DNA of 46,580 nt from a virus. The position numbers were made by a program, and so were the translations under genes. Below the pieces are notes generated by a model. The model searched no databases. It was given only the letters and a program-made list of their open reading frames with translations, and was not told the DNA's origin. Below are positions 6,462-14,100 of this stretch, piece after piece; the stretch's first letter is position 1, and each line of letters begins with the position of its first letter. Location of the stretch: positions 1 through 46,580 of the IMG/VR virus record IMGVR_UViG_3300005537_000034; one strand, given 5' to 3'.

Positions 6462-9100
6462 GATGTAGAGGCGTAGGACCGGCCCCCTGTGAGTGGATGG
6501 TCGTCGCAGAGGGGCCGGGGCCGGAAGAGGATAGAAAGGGGATTCCTCTCGTTGGTAAAACGGGCAAAGAGTTTGATAGATATTTCAATGGCGATAGGCT
6601 CCCTGAGCGTCGGGAGATATTCGTCACCAATCTCTACCGCCAATATGGGGGGAAGAACTATGAGTGGACCGCTGAAGACTTGGAGCGAGACAGTCTTCTA
6701 CTCCTCGATGAGTTTCGGCGGGTGTGCCCTCGTCTCGTTATTACTATGGGTCGTCACTCAACACGATACTTTCTTGGCGATGTCAGTATGGATGATGTGC
6801 ATGGGCTACCTTGGACTATTGATTTTCATGGTCGCGGGATAACCGTTTTCCCCCTCTACCACATTGCCGCAGGCTTCCATAACCCCGAGATATCCGGCTA
6901 CGTCAGCTACGACTTCCAACAACTCGAAGCCTACTTCGATGGGAAGCTGACGGCGAGGAGACTTTACGATGACCCGTTCAAGGAGCCGAGCTACACGGAA
7001 ATCACGGAACTATCCCAGATTATCATTGACCCATCAAAGCCGATTGCTATCGACACCGAGGGTTATCCAAGAGCCCCTTGGAGTCTTCAGTTTTCACAGG
7101 ATGCTGGCCGAGCATCCATCATTCGAGGTAATCGTTCCTCCCTGGTGGTCAGGCGATTTGGAGAGCTACTTAGACAATCTGGAGCACGAATCGTCTATCA
7201 CAATTCTCTACACGATTTAACCACGATGCGGGCGATGGGGATTGAGACCGCAGACCTCCCCTTCGATGATACGATGGTGGCGGCCTATTTGCTCCAAGTA
7301 GAACCCAAGGGCCTTAAACCCCTCTGCATACGCCACTGTAACATGAAAATGGACTCCTATGAGGACATCATGGGAGACGCACAGAATAGACTCGCGTATG
7401 ACTACTTCGTGAGCCTCTGGGACATAGAACAGGATGATTATGAGCAACGACAACAAGCCGAATTTATACGCCTCACTACAACAGCTTATGTCAACTCCAG
7501 AGGGAAGACAGTTACTGGTAGACGCCTTAAAGTGTTACCAAAAATCAGCCGTTCCATATTACACAAGGCAGTCGAACGAGGAATGCGCTCCCGAGAGCCC
7601 TACAAACTGTGGCAAAAGTGGGAAGACGACGCCCTCCCCATCAGAGTCGCGGCCTACACACGACTCGGAGATATGCCTGAAGCTACGCTTGACCATGTGC
7701 CAATCGAACGAGCCATACATTACGGAGGAAGAGATTCAGACGGCACTGGACGACTTGCTCCTGAACTTTCAGGACGAATTGATGTCTTGGGGCTTAGAGG
7801 GGTCTATGAGTTGGAGCTATCAACCTATCCCCTCATCGACCGAATGCACACAGTCGGCATCAAACCAGACCTCCCACATTTCGCTCGATTATCCGCGAAG
7901 CTGGGGACCGAAGTAGAAGGGCTACAGGCGAAACTTGAAACAGAAACGGGCCTCGAAGGCTTCAATGCCAACTCCGGTGACCAGGTTGCCGATTACGTCT
8001 TCGACCGACTTGGACTGGAGGGTTATAAGCGCACAGAGTCTGGACGCTTCTCGACCAACGATAAGGTCCTCGAAGCCTTGGAGCATGAGCATCCTGAGTA
8101 TCCTGTCATCTCGACTATTCGTGAGTATCGTGAGGTCTACAAGCTTAAACACACGTTTGTGGACCGTATTCCAGACTTCGCCCGCCGATGGCCTTACGAC
8201 GGTCGTGTTCACGCTACGTTTAGGACCACGAGGGTGGTCACTGGGCGATTGGCGGCTAGTGACCCGAATCTATTGGCACAGCCGAAGCACGGGAAGTTTG
8301 CCAAGGAATTTCGTAGAGGGTGGGTAGCGGATGAGGGGCATCTGCTGGGTGAGTGGGATGAGAGCCAAGGTGAGCTACGTGTGCTGGCACATCTTAGCCA
8401 GGACCCTCTTATGCTTGCTGTCTTTCGTGGCGAGCGTCGTAATCCTGATGGCTCTCTCATTGACCTTCATGCAGCTTTGGCTGAGAGGATATTTGGCGTC
8501 AAGCCTAGCCAGCAGGACAAAAGCAAACACCGGCTCCCCTCAAAAGCCGTGAACTTTGGTCTCCCAATGGGGATGACGAATAAAGGATTAACCCTTGAAC
8601 TACGGAAGAATGGCGTAGACATCAGCGAAGATGACGCCCAACGATGGATTGATGAGACCGACGCGCTCTACGTGGGGGTTCCACGATATAAAGCCCGTAT
8701 GGTCGCGGAGGCGAAGCGGAATGGATACATTCGGTGCCTTAGTGGTCGCATTCGTTATATTGGGGGCATTAAGTCTTGGGATGCGGCGATACGGGCCGAG
8801 GCTGAACGATTCGCGTTTTCCACCCCCATCCAAGAGGGACTCACATGGCTCGTGAAGCAGGCGGAAGTGTCCATTTGGAAGGAAATCATTGGCCCCTATG
8901 GGCGACAAGGCCGCTACGTGCAGCCGATTCTTCAGGTGCATGATTCGATAAACCTCGAATTTGAGGATGACCCGAAACTGGCACAGGACCTGAATAGACA
9001 CATGCGGGAGATACTGAGCCGCATCCCAGAGGGCTTCACGGTGCCAATGGATAGTAGTGGGGAGTATGGGCCGAATATGGCCGATATGAAGGAGTTTTGA
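6458..9100 (+). CDS. Family A DNA polymerase with N-terminal uracil-DNA-glycosylase-like domain
   Basis: An 880-residue replicative polymerase. Residues ~10-165 resemble family 4-type uracil-DNA glycosylase (AEGPGPEEDRKG...PLVGKTG, TNLYRQYGG, FPLYHIAAGF). The 3'-5' exonuclease shows Exo I D199-T-E201, Exo II H248-N-S-L-H-D253 and Exo III Y422-GGR-D426. The polymerase motifs are A (D634-ESQG-E639-LR), B (R692-x3-K696-x3-F700-x3-M704) and C (H828-D829-S830). Compared with E. coli Pol I, positions I709, Y766 and E883 become Gly, Met and Ser. The Exo II-III gap is about 95 residues longer than in Klenow. No 5'-3' nuclease domain. UDG-like/PolA fusions are known from SPO1-type phages. Confidence 0.9.
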   Translation: MRCRGVGPAPCEWMVVAEGPGPEEDRKGIPLVGKTGKEFDRYFNGDRLPERREIFVTNLYRQYGGKNYEWTAEDLERDSLLLLDEFRRVCPRLVITMGRHSTRYFLGDVSMDDVHGLPWTIDFHGRGITVFPLYHIAAGFHNPEISGYVSYDFQQLEAYFDGKLTARRLYDDPFKEPSYTEITELSQIIIDPSKPIAIDTEGYPRAPWSLQFSQDAGRASIIRGNRSSLVVRRFGELLRQSGARIVYHNSLHDLTTMRAMGIETADLPFDDTMVAAYLLQVEPKGLKPLCIRHCNMKMDSYEDIMGDAQNRLAYDYFVSLWDIEQDDYEQRQQAEFIRLTTTAYVNSRGKTVTGRRLKVLPKISRSILHKAVERGMRSREPYKLWQKWEDDALPIRVAAYTRLGDMPEATLDHVPIERAIHYGGRDSDGTGRLAPELSGRIDVLGLRGVYELELSTYPLIDRMHTVGIKPDLPHFARLSAKLGTEVEGLQAKLETETGLEGFNANSGDQVADYVFDRLGLEGYKRTESGRFSTNDKVLEALEHEHPEYPVISTIREYREVYKLKHTFVDRIPDFARRWPYDGRVHATFRTTRVVTGRLAASDPNLLAQPKHGKFAKEFRRGWVADEGHLLGEWDESQGELRVLAHLSQDPLMLAVFRGERRNPDGSLIDLHAALAERIFGVKPSQQDKSKHRLPSKAVNFGLPMGMTNKGLTLELRKNGVDISEDDAQRWIDETDALYVGVPRYKARMVAEAKRNGYIRCLSGRIRYIGGIKSWDAAIRAEAERFAFSTPIQEGLTWLVKQAEVSIWKEIIGPYGRQGRYVQPILQVHDSINLEFEDDPKLAQDLNRHMREILSRIPEGFTVPMDSSGEYGPNMADMKEF

Positions 9101-9345
9101 TGGGCTATGAACTACGGGATGAAGTGTGGGATGAGTTTCAGAGAGCGACGTATAAGCATCCGCCGATGGCGTCCCACCATGAGGCATATGCGGTTATCCG
9201 CGAAGAACTTGATGAGTATTGGGAGGAAGTGAAGAAACGCCCAAGTCAGAGAGACCCTGTGAACTTGCGATTGGAATTGGTGCAGACGGCAGCGATGTGT
9301 ATCCGCACTATCCATGACCTATGTGACCCCAAGGAGACCGAGTGA
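9100..9345 (+). CDS. MazG-like protein
   Basis: An 81-residue all-helical protein with EELDEYWEEVKK and, about 20 residues later, LRLELVQTAAMCIRTIHDL. This matches the helix pair of MazG/dUTPase-fold nucleotide pyrophosphohydrolases (ExxE ... ExxD), although the final Asp position is occupied by Gln-Thr-Ala (ELVQ). It may therefore be an inactive or divergent member. The start ATG at 9100 shares one base with the polymerase stop (TGATG). Co-location with the polymerase suggests a role in dNTP pool control or sanitation. Confidence 0.6.
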   Translation: MGYELRDEVWDEFQRATYKHPPMASHHEAYAVIREELDEYWEEVKKRPSQRDPVNLRLELVQTAAMCIRTIHDLCDPKETE

Positions 9346-9557
9346 ATTACTACTACGCCATGAGTCCAATAGATATCGGTGTGCTTCTCGTGATTGCACT
9401 CTTAGTGGGACTTAATGGTGGATTCTGGTTTGGCTACACAAGGAGACAAAGTGACAGAGATAGAGCAGCGAAAGATAGACCTAGTGAATCGGCTCTTAAA
9501 GAATGCGCTAGATGCTATCTATGCCCAAGACGATGTATTAGAGGGGGGATTCGATGA
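9342..9557 (+). CDS. Small membrane protein
   Basis: A 71-residue frame starting GTG at 9342 (overlapping the previous stop, GTGA) or ATG at 9360. It has one clear transmembrane helix (IGVLLVIALLVGLNGGFWFGY) followed by a basic tail. The first half looks genuinely coding. The second half, after about 9450, overlaps a better frame starting at 9451, so the true extent is uncertain. The stop forms ATGA with the start at 9554. Confidence 0.45.
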   Translation: MNYYYAMSPIDIGVLLVIALLVGLNGGFWFGYTRRQSDRDRAAKDRPSESALKECARCYLCPRRCIRGGIR

Positions 9558-9696
9558 CACTGACCACGACTCAGACGACAGAGGTTCGCATCTCGACGGC
9601 TCTGAAGTCGAAGCTGATGAAGCGGCTTCGCGTCTACGACCAACTGAATGCCCAGAAGCAGGCCACGAAGGCGGCAATGGACAAAATCAAGGGTGA
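9451..9696 (+). CDS. Small acidic protein overlapping both neighbours
   Basis: GTG at 9451 follows an excellent CAAGGAGA site by 6 bp. The first ~35 residues (VTEIEQRKIDLVNRLLKNALDAIYAQDD) form a convincing amphipathic helix. Downstream of about 9554 the frame becomes Asp/Glu/Gly-rich and overlaps the next gene by 143 bp, so this part may be a shadow. It could be real with a disordered acidic tail, or an indel may have split a single membrane protein. Confidence 0.4.
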   Translation: MTEIEQRKIDLVNRLLKNALDAIYAQDDVLEGGFDDTDHDSDDRGSHLDGSEVEADEAASRLRPTECPEAGHEGGNGQNQG

Positions 9697-9934
9697 GGTC
9701 GAAAACCTCTTCCTCGATGCGGATGAATTTGATGCGCTCCAGAATGGCGTGAAAGTGGAGGGATTCGCCCTGAAGCACGTCTCAGGCACCAGGCGGAAGT
9801 TCAATCGGAAGAAATTTATCGACCTGGGCGGCTCCGTGGAAATCTACGATATGGCGAGGCCCCATGTGCCTACGAAGGCATTTATGAGCATCCGGGTTCC
9901 CGGTGAGCCCGAGGAAGCCGATAACGACGAATAG
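9554..9934 (+). CDS. Hypothetical phage protein with coiled coil
   Basis: A 126-residue protein. Residues ~10-55 form a basic helix or coiled coil (ISTALKSKLMKRLRVYDQLNAQKQATKAAMDKIKGEVENLF). A strand-rich part with RRKFNRKKFIDLGG follows, then an acidic C-terminus (PEEADNDE). A GAGGGGGG tract 4 bp upstream acts as the ribosome site. The layout (long helix, then a GVKVEGFALKHVSGTRRK strand block) recalls small phage proteins found next to polymerases. Function unknown. Confidence 0.65.
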   Translation: MTLTTTQTTEVRISTALKSKLMKRLRVYDQLNAQKQATKAAMDKIKGEVENLFLDADEFDALQNGVKVEGFALKHVSGTRRKFNRKKFIDLGGSVEIYDMARPHVPTKAFMSIRVPGEPEEADNDE

Positions 9935-9973
9935 GCATAAAACATGCACTTCAATCTGACGAGGTATCTCACT

Positions 9974-10240
9974 ATGAACTTTCTCCAGAAAGACATCGCA
10001 CTGGGCTTTTTGCGCCACATTTTGGGCGGCATCGGCGGCTTCATCGTCGCCCACGGATGGCTCACGAATGCTCAGGATGCCCAATTCATCCCCCTCCTGG
10101 CACAGGTTTTGCTTGGGGCGGCCATGTTCGTCGCGGCTCTTGTCACTTCCGCGATGCAGAAGGTGGCATCTGCACCCGCCGTTGTGGTTCCACCGGCCCC
10201 GGCAAAGATTGTGCCAAATCCGCCTCTTGGAACCAAGTAA
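9974..10240 (+). CDS. Holin-like two-TM membrane protein
   Basis: About 88 residues from ATG 9974, which follows GAGG by 9 bp; an in-frame ATG at 9944 would add ten polar residues. Two hydrophobic helices (FLRHILGGIGGFIVAHGWL and FIPLLAQVLLGAAMFVAALVT) are separated by a short turn, and a Pro/Ala-rich tail ends the protein. The RHxLxxxGGxxVAxG pattern resembles a family of small phage membrane proteins often called holins. The next two genes are a hydrolase-like TIM barrel and a spanin-like protein, which supports a lysis role. Holin function is an inference. Confidence 0.55.
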   Translation: MNFLQKDIALGFLRHILGGIGGFIVAHGWLTNAQDAQFIPLLAQVLLGAAMFVAALVTSAMQKVASAPAVVVPPAPAKIVPNPPLGTK

Positions 10241-11416
10241 ATGGTTGGGCATCTCGATATCTACACGGCGAACCCTACGGCGGCCATTAGCCTGACCCAT
10301 GATAATGGGCAGGCTTTTGACGCGACAGCCGTAGACGGCCATGCGGTGATTGGCCCCTTCGACCTCCCAGATGGGAATGGGGCGACCCTCGTAGTTGATG
10401 GAGAGACCTTCCGAGGGGTTCTGTGGGTGAGTCAACTGAATCCGGTGAATGGGTCTGCCACCTTCGGTATCGACACATTCCCAGCGTTTACGCCGCCGTT
10501 GCCTCCGGTGCCCTCCAGGGACCAGGTGTGCGCCGTCCGTATGCACTTCCAGGGGGCTCAGGTGCAGACCGATGCCTATGGTCTCCTCCCCCTCTTCCAG
10601 CCGGTGATGACCTCTCCTGGGCTCTCACAGGCCGATAGGGAGCGAATCTACCAAGCGACAGCAGGAGACACCCATTATAATCTGTCGCTATCCTGGCGGT
10701 ATGCGGAGCCAGGGCAAGCCTACACCAACATCCCCGGCCGAGACCTCTCACAGGACCTTCCCACCTTCCGCACCTACGTGGTCGAGGCGATTCAGCACGG
10801 GCGGATTCCGCTGATTACCCTCGCGGGCGACGGTAACGGTGCTGGACCCGGCTACAATGACCCTGGCGGCTGGACCTACGGTCACGATTGGCTCATGGCG
10901 AACTTGGCACGTATCTTGGATGGGCTTAAAGATGTCCGAGACTACTGCCTCTTCGTCCCCGGCTATGATGCCATCTTCTACGGGTGGTCACCGGCTCAGG
11001 TCAAAGCCTTCGTAGACCTCTTCCGCCAGCTCTACCCGAATGGTCATCTGGGGCTAGAGTTTTCGATTGGTATCTCCCATCTAGGCAATGGGGCTGCGGA
11101 CTACGCCCCTGGAGGCACCATGCAGGGTGTGGATGTGGTCCTGAGTGAGTTTGACTGGCCGGTCACAGGTGACGGCATCTGGCAGATTGCAGCCCGTTTG
11201 CTGGGGAGTGCGTATAAACGCCCAGCGGATGAACCAGCCGCCGATGACCCGCCGCCAACAGCCCACTATCTCGCGGTGCCGACGCCGAGGGGGCCGTATT
11301 ATGCGGTCTTCTATGAGCGCGGCCTCTATAACCAGGTGAGGAATCAAGCCACGGTGGCTGATATCGATAAATCCCGCGCCTATGGGCAGTCGGTTGGCTA
11401 CCAGTATTGGGGGTAA
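10241..11416 (+). CDS. Glycoside-hydrolase-like TIM-barrel protein, possible endolysin
   Basis: A 391-residue protein starting directly after the previous TAA. Residues 1-90 are a beta-sandwich-like domain (DIYTANPTAAISLTHDNGQ...). From ~95 to the end the strand/helix alternation is that of a TIM barrel: VCAVRMHF, YNLSLSWRY, IPLITLAGDG, CLFVPGYDAIF, LGLEFSIGI, VVLSEFDWP, YYAVFYERG, YQYWG. Acidic residues at strand ends (Glu in LEFS, Glu-Asp in SEFDW) are candidate catalytic groups. No signal peptide. Its position between a holin-like and a spanin-like gene suggests cell-wall hydrolysis, but a surface polysaccharide enzyme is also possible. Confidence 0.5.
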   Translation: MVGHLDIYTANPTAAISLTHDNGQAFDATAVDGHAVIGPFDLPDGNGATLVVDGETFRGVLWVSQLNPVNGSATFGIDTFPAFTPPLPPVPSRDQVCAVRMHFQGAQVQTDAYGLLPLFQPVMTSPGLSQADRERIYQATAGDTHYNLSLSWRYAEPGQAYTNIPGRDLSQDLPTFRTYVVEAIQHGRIPLITLAGDGNGAGPGYNDPGGWTYGHDWLMANLARILDGLKDVRDYCLFVPGYDAIFYGWSPAQVKAFVDLFRQLYPNGHLGLEFSIGISHLGNGAADYAPGGTMQGVDVVLSEFDWPVTGDGIWQIAARLLGSAYKRPADEPAADDPPPTAHYLAVPTPRGPYYAVFYERGLYNQVRNQATVADIDKSRAYGQSVGYQYWG

Positions 11417-11417
11417 G

Positions 11418-11726
11418 ATGAAGACTCTCGTTTTTCTGCTGATGTTCTTGACAGCGGCACCTGTGTTCGCACAGGACCCGATTGGCCGCGTGAGTCTGCC
11501 CGTATTCCAGGTGGCAACGACGCCGCAGCCGACTCAGGACCTGTTGATTGCCGTGGCAAATCTCCAGGTCCAAGTGAATGACCTAAATGTCAAGGTGGCG
11601 GCGATTCAGGCCAACCAGGCTCCTAGCGCCCTAGAGCGTGTGTTGACATCCTCGCAGTTCTGGGTGCCTTTTTCGGCCCTCGTCACATTCGTCGTCGGTC
11701 GCTACGTGGTGCCGAAGACCAACTAA
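11418..11726 (+). CDS. Exported coiled-coil protein with C-terminal TM (spanin-like)
   Basis: A 102-residue protein. The chosen ATG at 11418 begins a clear signal sequence (KTLVFLLMFLTAAPVFAQ, residues 2-19), and its A overlaps the preceding stop region. Residues 41-65 form a heptad repeat (LLIAVANLQVQVNDLNVKVAAIQ), and residues ~81-98 a C-terminal membrane helix (FWVPFSALVTFVVGRYVV). The layout mirrors unimolecular spanins, which fuse inner and outer membranes in lysis of Gram-negative hosts, except that no lipobox cysteine is present. It follows the hydrolase-like gene. The spanin role is a hypothesis. Confidence 0.5.
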   Translation: MKTLVFLLMFLTAAPVFAQDPIGRVSLPVFQVATTPQPTQDLLIAVANLQVQVNDLNVKVAAIQANQAPSALERVLTSSQFWVPFSALVTFVVGRYVVPKTN

Positions 11727-11752
11727 CTCGTCTAAAGGAGACTGGAGACTTC

Positions 11753-12523
11753 ATGCAAGTCGTTACAGTCGATATCCCTGAAAGTCACGGTTACCTTATT
11801 CCCATAGGAGACATGCACCGAGGCGATAAGCACCTATCGACCAGCGGACTGAATAAAGTGAAGGGTTACCTCAACTGGGTGCAGGAGCGGGATAATGCCC
11901 GCATCTTCCTCATGGGAGACATCCTCAATGTCGCGTCACGCACAGCGAAGTCGAATCCCTTCGAGTCGGTCTCAGTCGGGGATGAATACGAATCGGCACT
12001 CGAACTCTTCCGTCCATATGCGCCCAAGATTGTCGGCTGCATCACCGGCAACCACGAGCAGCGGATGTATCGGGACTTCGGATTCAATCCTCTTCAGCCG
12101 TTTTGCAAAGAGCTTGGCATTGTGTATTGCGGCTATTCGGCGGCACTGAAGATTCGTGTTGGCAAATGTAAGTCCAATAGCTTCTACCAGACCTACTGGG
12201 GGTTTGCACATCATGGCACAGGAGGCGGCGGCACACTCGGCGGTGCCCTCAATAAGAAAGTCAAGCTACAAGAAGTGGTGCATGGGATGGACTTCTATAT
12301 GTCTGGTCATGACCATCAGCTTATTGTTGGCACACGGAATATTCTTCTTCCTGAACGTGACCAGATTGTCCACCGCCGCGTCCATTATATTGATACTGGC
12401 AGCTTCCTTGATTGGGATAAGTCGTATTCTGAGGAAGCGGCTATGCCAATCTCTAAGCAAGGTGCCCCGAGGCTGAGGTTCGATGGCAAACGCCATAGCC
12501 ATGACCTCCATGTGAGTATCTAA
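11753..12523 (+). CDS. Calcineurin-like metallophosphoesterase
   Basis: A 256-residue protein with the complete motif set of the family: GD20-M-H22 (metal 1), MGD56-xx-N59, GN100-H101-E102, the histidine pair HH153-154, and GH186-D-H188. These bind two metals and hydrolyse phosphodiesters or phosphomonoesters. There is no signal peptide, so it acts in the cytoplasm. The start follows an AAAGGAGACTGGAGAC tract. Substrate unknown: nucleic acid, cyclic nucleotide (possibly against a defence signal) or end-processing are all open. The last base of its stop overlaps the next ATG. Confidence 0.85.
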   Translation: MQVVTVDIPESHGYLIPIGDMHRGDKHLSTSGLNKVKGYLNWVQERDNARIFLMGDILNVASRTAKSNPFESVSVGDEYESALELFRPYAPKIVGCITGNHEQRMYRDFGFNPLQPFCKELGIVYCGYSAALKIRVGKCKSNSFYQTYWGFAHHGTGGGGTLGGALNKKVKLQEVVHGMDFYMSGHDHQLIVGTRNILLPERDQIVHRRVHYIDTGSFLDWDKSYSEEAAMPISKQGAPRLRFDGKRHSHDLHVSI

Positions 12524-12879
12524 TGGCTAAGAAACGCCCACGGCTCACACGGAAGCGCGGCTGGTCTCTCGGCCAAAAACTCTGGAAGGAGTTTATGGAG
12601 GGGAGGGTGTATGAGTGTATCATCACGCATCCGAGCCGGTATGTCTACGGAGCCCAGATAGGCAAAGATGTCTTCGTAGACCCCCGCACGAGTGTGCTGA
12701 CCGTGCTGCTCCACGAATTACTCCATCGGCTACAACCCAACTGGTCCGAAGCAAGGGTTCATCGAGAGTCTAAACACGCTCTCGCCTGCATGAGTGAGGA
12801 AGAGAAGACCGATTGGTGGCTCGCCTATGAGATGCTCAAGCGAAATCACAAGTCGGTGAAGCTAAAAAAGGGGGATTAA
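12523..12879 (+). CDS. Zincin-like putative metalloprotease
   Basis: A 118-residue basic protein with H64-E65-L-L-H68 followed by Glu76 (SEARVHRES). This is the HExxH zinc site with a nearby acidic ligand, as in small SprT-like or ImmA-like zincins. No signal peptide. Residues 1-20 are highly basic. A cytosolic peptidase acting on a host or phage protein is possible, but no substrate can be named. It is coupled to the phosphoesterase stop (TAATG) and ends directly before the next GTG. Confidence 0.65.
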   Translation: MAKKRPRLTRKRGWSLGQKLWKEFMEGRVYECIITHPSRYVYGAQIGKDVFVDPRTSVLTVLLHELLHRLQPNWSEARVHRESKHALACMSEEEKTDWWLAYEMLKRNHKSVKLKKGD

Positions 12880-13128
12880 GTGCCGATTCGAGAATACGAA
12901 TGCGTGGAATGCGGATTCAGGACCGAACGGATTGAATATACTGACCAGTTTGACCCAATTACCTGCCCACGCTGTGCGGAGGAAATTGGCTCTGAGAGGC
13001 GTATGAAACGGGTGATTAGCATCCCTGCGGACCCCCATTTTGTCGGTAGCGGCTGGACAGGGAAGTCCTATAACTACAATGCCCCCAAGGGCACACATCC
13101 GGTGCCTGCTCCAAAGGAGAATAAATGA
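12880..13128 (+). CDS. FmdB-like zinc-ribbon protein
   Basis: An 82-residue protein starting GTG right after the previous stop. The first half is an FmdB-type zinc ribbon: REYECVECGF ... ITCPRCAEE, two CxxC knuckles about 23 residues apart. The C-terminal half is Gly/Pro/Lys-rich and probably unstructured. FmdB-like ribbons are common small phage proteins of unknown role. A second one lies next to the portal gene. Confidence 0.7.
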   Translation: MPIREYECVECGFRTERIEYTDQFDPITCPRCAEEIGSERRMKRVISIPADPHFVGSGWTGKSYNYNAPKGTHPVPAPKENK

Positions 13129-13367
13129 GTGAGCCGAAGCAGGAAGTTCAGGTGATGGTGGAATACGCGGTTGCCCTGGTGCCCTGTTCGCAGGGGCAGT
13201 CATTGGCGAAGGTGCTGACCGATACGGGCCGCCAAGGCTGGGAGCCGTGCGCCTCCTATGGGTCGAAGATGCCGGGGTCACCACTCGCGGCGGTGCCACC
13301 TGAAGACTGCCATGTAGTCGTCTTCAAGCGGTATATTGAAGTCCCTATCGGCAACAAGGAGAGCTAA
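13125..13367 (+). CDS. DUF4177-like small protein
   Basis: An 80-residue protein with the DUF4177 layout: a first strand (QVMVEYAVALVPC), a helix (SLAKVLTDTGRQGWEPC, the typical 'GWE') and a last strand (CHVVVFKRYI). The function of this family is unknown. The start overlaps the previous stop (ATGA) and the stop overlaps the next ATG (TAATG). Confidence 0.55.
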   Translation: MSEPKQEVQVMVEYAVALVPCSQGQSLAKVLTDTGRQGWEPCASYGSKMPGSPLAAVPPEDCHVVVFKRYIEVPIGNKES

Positions 13368-13924
13368 TGAGTGCTCAGAACTGCGGCTGCGACCCAGAGG
13401 CGAGCCACGTCTGCGAGTGGCATCGGTTGCCAAAGTCAGAGGTTGTCGTAGGGTCTCAATACACACCTACCGTGCCGATTAGTGTCACATCAGGCGGCGG
13501 AATCGGTGCCACGGTTCGGATTCCTTATACTCACGAGACCTATCGAGTCAAGGCTCAACTCCAGACCTTCGAGACTGGCGCGACCCGCAACGATAATAGT
13601 GAAAAGTTCGACTACGAAGCCTTCCTGAACCCTGATGTGCTACATGAGTTTGGGAAGTTCATGCACCATCATCGGCGGCAGAAGGATGGCTCAGTCCGCG
13701 ACGGCGATAACTGGCAGAAGGGGATTCCCTTCAAAGCCTATATTAAGTCTCTCGTGCGACACTCGATAGACCTCTGGAGGATGCACCGTGGCTACACGGT
13801 AATCAATCCAGACACCGGGGAGCCGCACACACGCGAAGAACTGTGCTGCGCGGTGATGTTCAATGCAATGGGATACCTGAAGGAGCTACTGCATCCCTCA
13901 GTCGTGAACCTGGAGGGACCATGA
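13367..13924 (+). CDS. dATP/dGTP diphosphohydrolase-like protein (DUF5664/MazZ-related)
   Basis: A 185-residue protein. Residues ~68-175 match the DUF5664 / dATP-dGTP diphosphohydrolase N-terminal pattern: FETGATRND, FDYEAFLNP, GDNWQKGIPF (119-122 region), SLVRHSIDLW, and an acidic ELCCAVMFNAMGYLKELL helix. In phages with 2-aminoadenine DNA, related enzymes (MazZ) remove diphosphate from dGTP and dATP. The N-terminus has a CGC...C..H cluster (residues 6-19) that may bind zinc. No purZ lies in this window. Activity and nucleotide choice cannot be told from sequence. Confidence 0.65.
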   Translation: MSAQNCGCDPEASHVCEWHRLPKSEVVVGSQYTPTVPISVTSGGGIGATVRIPYTHETYRVKAQLQTFETGATRNDNSEKFDYEAFLNPDVLHEFGKFMHHHRRQKDGSVRDGDNWQKGIPFKAYIKSLVRHSIDLWRMHRGYTVINPDTGEPHTREELCCAVMFNAMGYLKELLHPSVVNLEGP

Positions 13925-14100
13925 TCCGCTACGCCTCACTCATGGTTGCGTTTATTGGCGCAACGGCTATCTGGGGCGCGATTCCGACCGTCGAGGGATT
14001 CTGGCTAGGGGGACTCTGGGCGGGAGCCGTAGGATTCGTCGGGAGTCGAATCGCTACAGCCGTCAGTGGGAGTGGGGCGGACTGGGAGGATTACGAATGA
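13921..14100 (+). CDS. Small membrane protein
   Basis: A 59-residue protein starting with ATG at 13921, overlapping the previous stop by 4 bp. Two hydrophobic helices (YASLMVAFIGATAIWGAI and FWLGGLWAGAVGFVGSRIAT) precede an acidic C-terminus (DWEDYE). The stop overlaps the next start (ATGA at 14097-14100). A two-pass inner membrane protein; an accessory holin or antiholin is one possibility, unproven. Confidence 0.55.
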   Translation: MIRYASLMVAFIGATAIWGAIPTVEGFWLGGLWAGAVGFVGSRIATAVSGSGADWEDYE

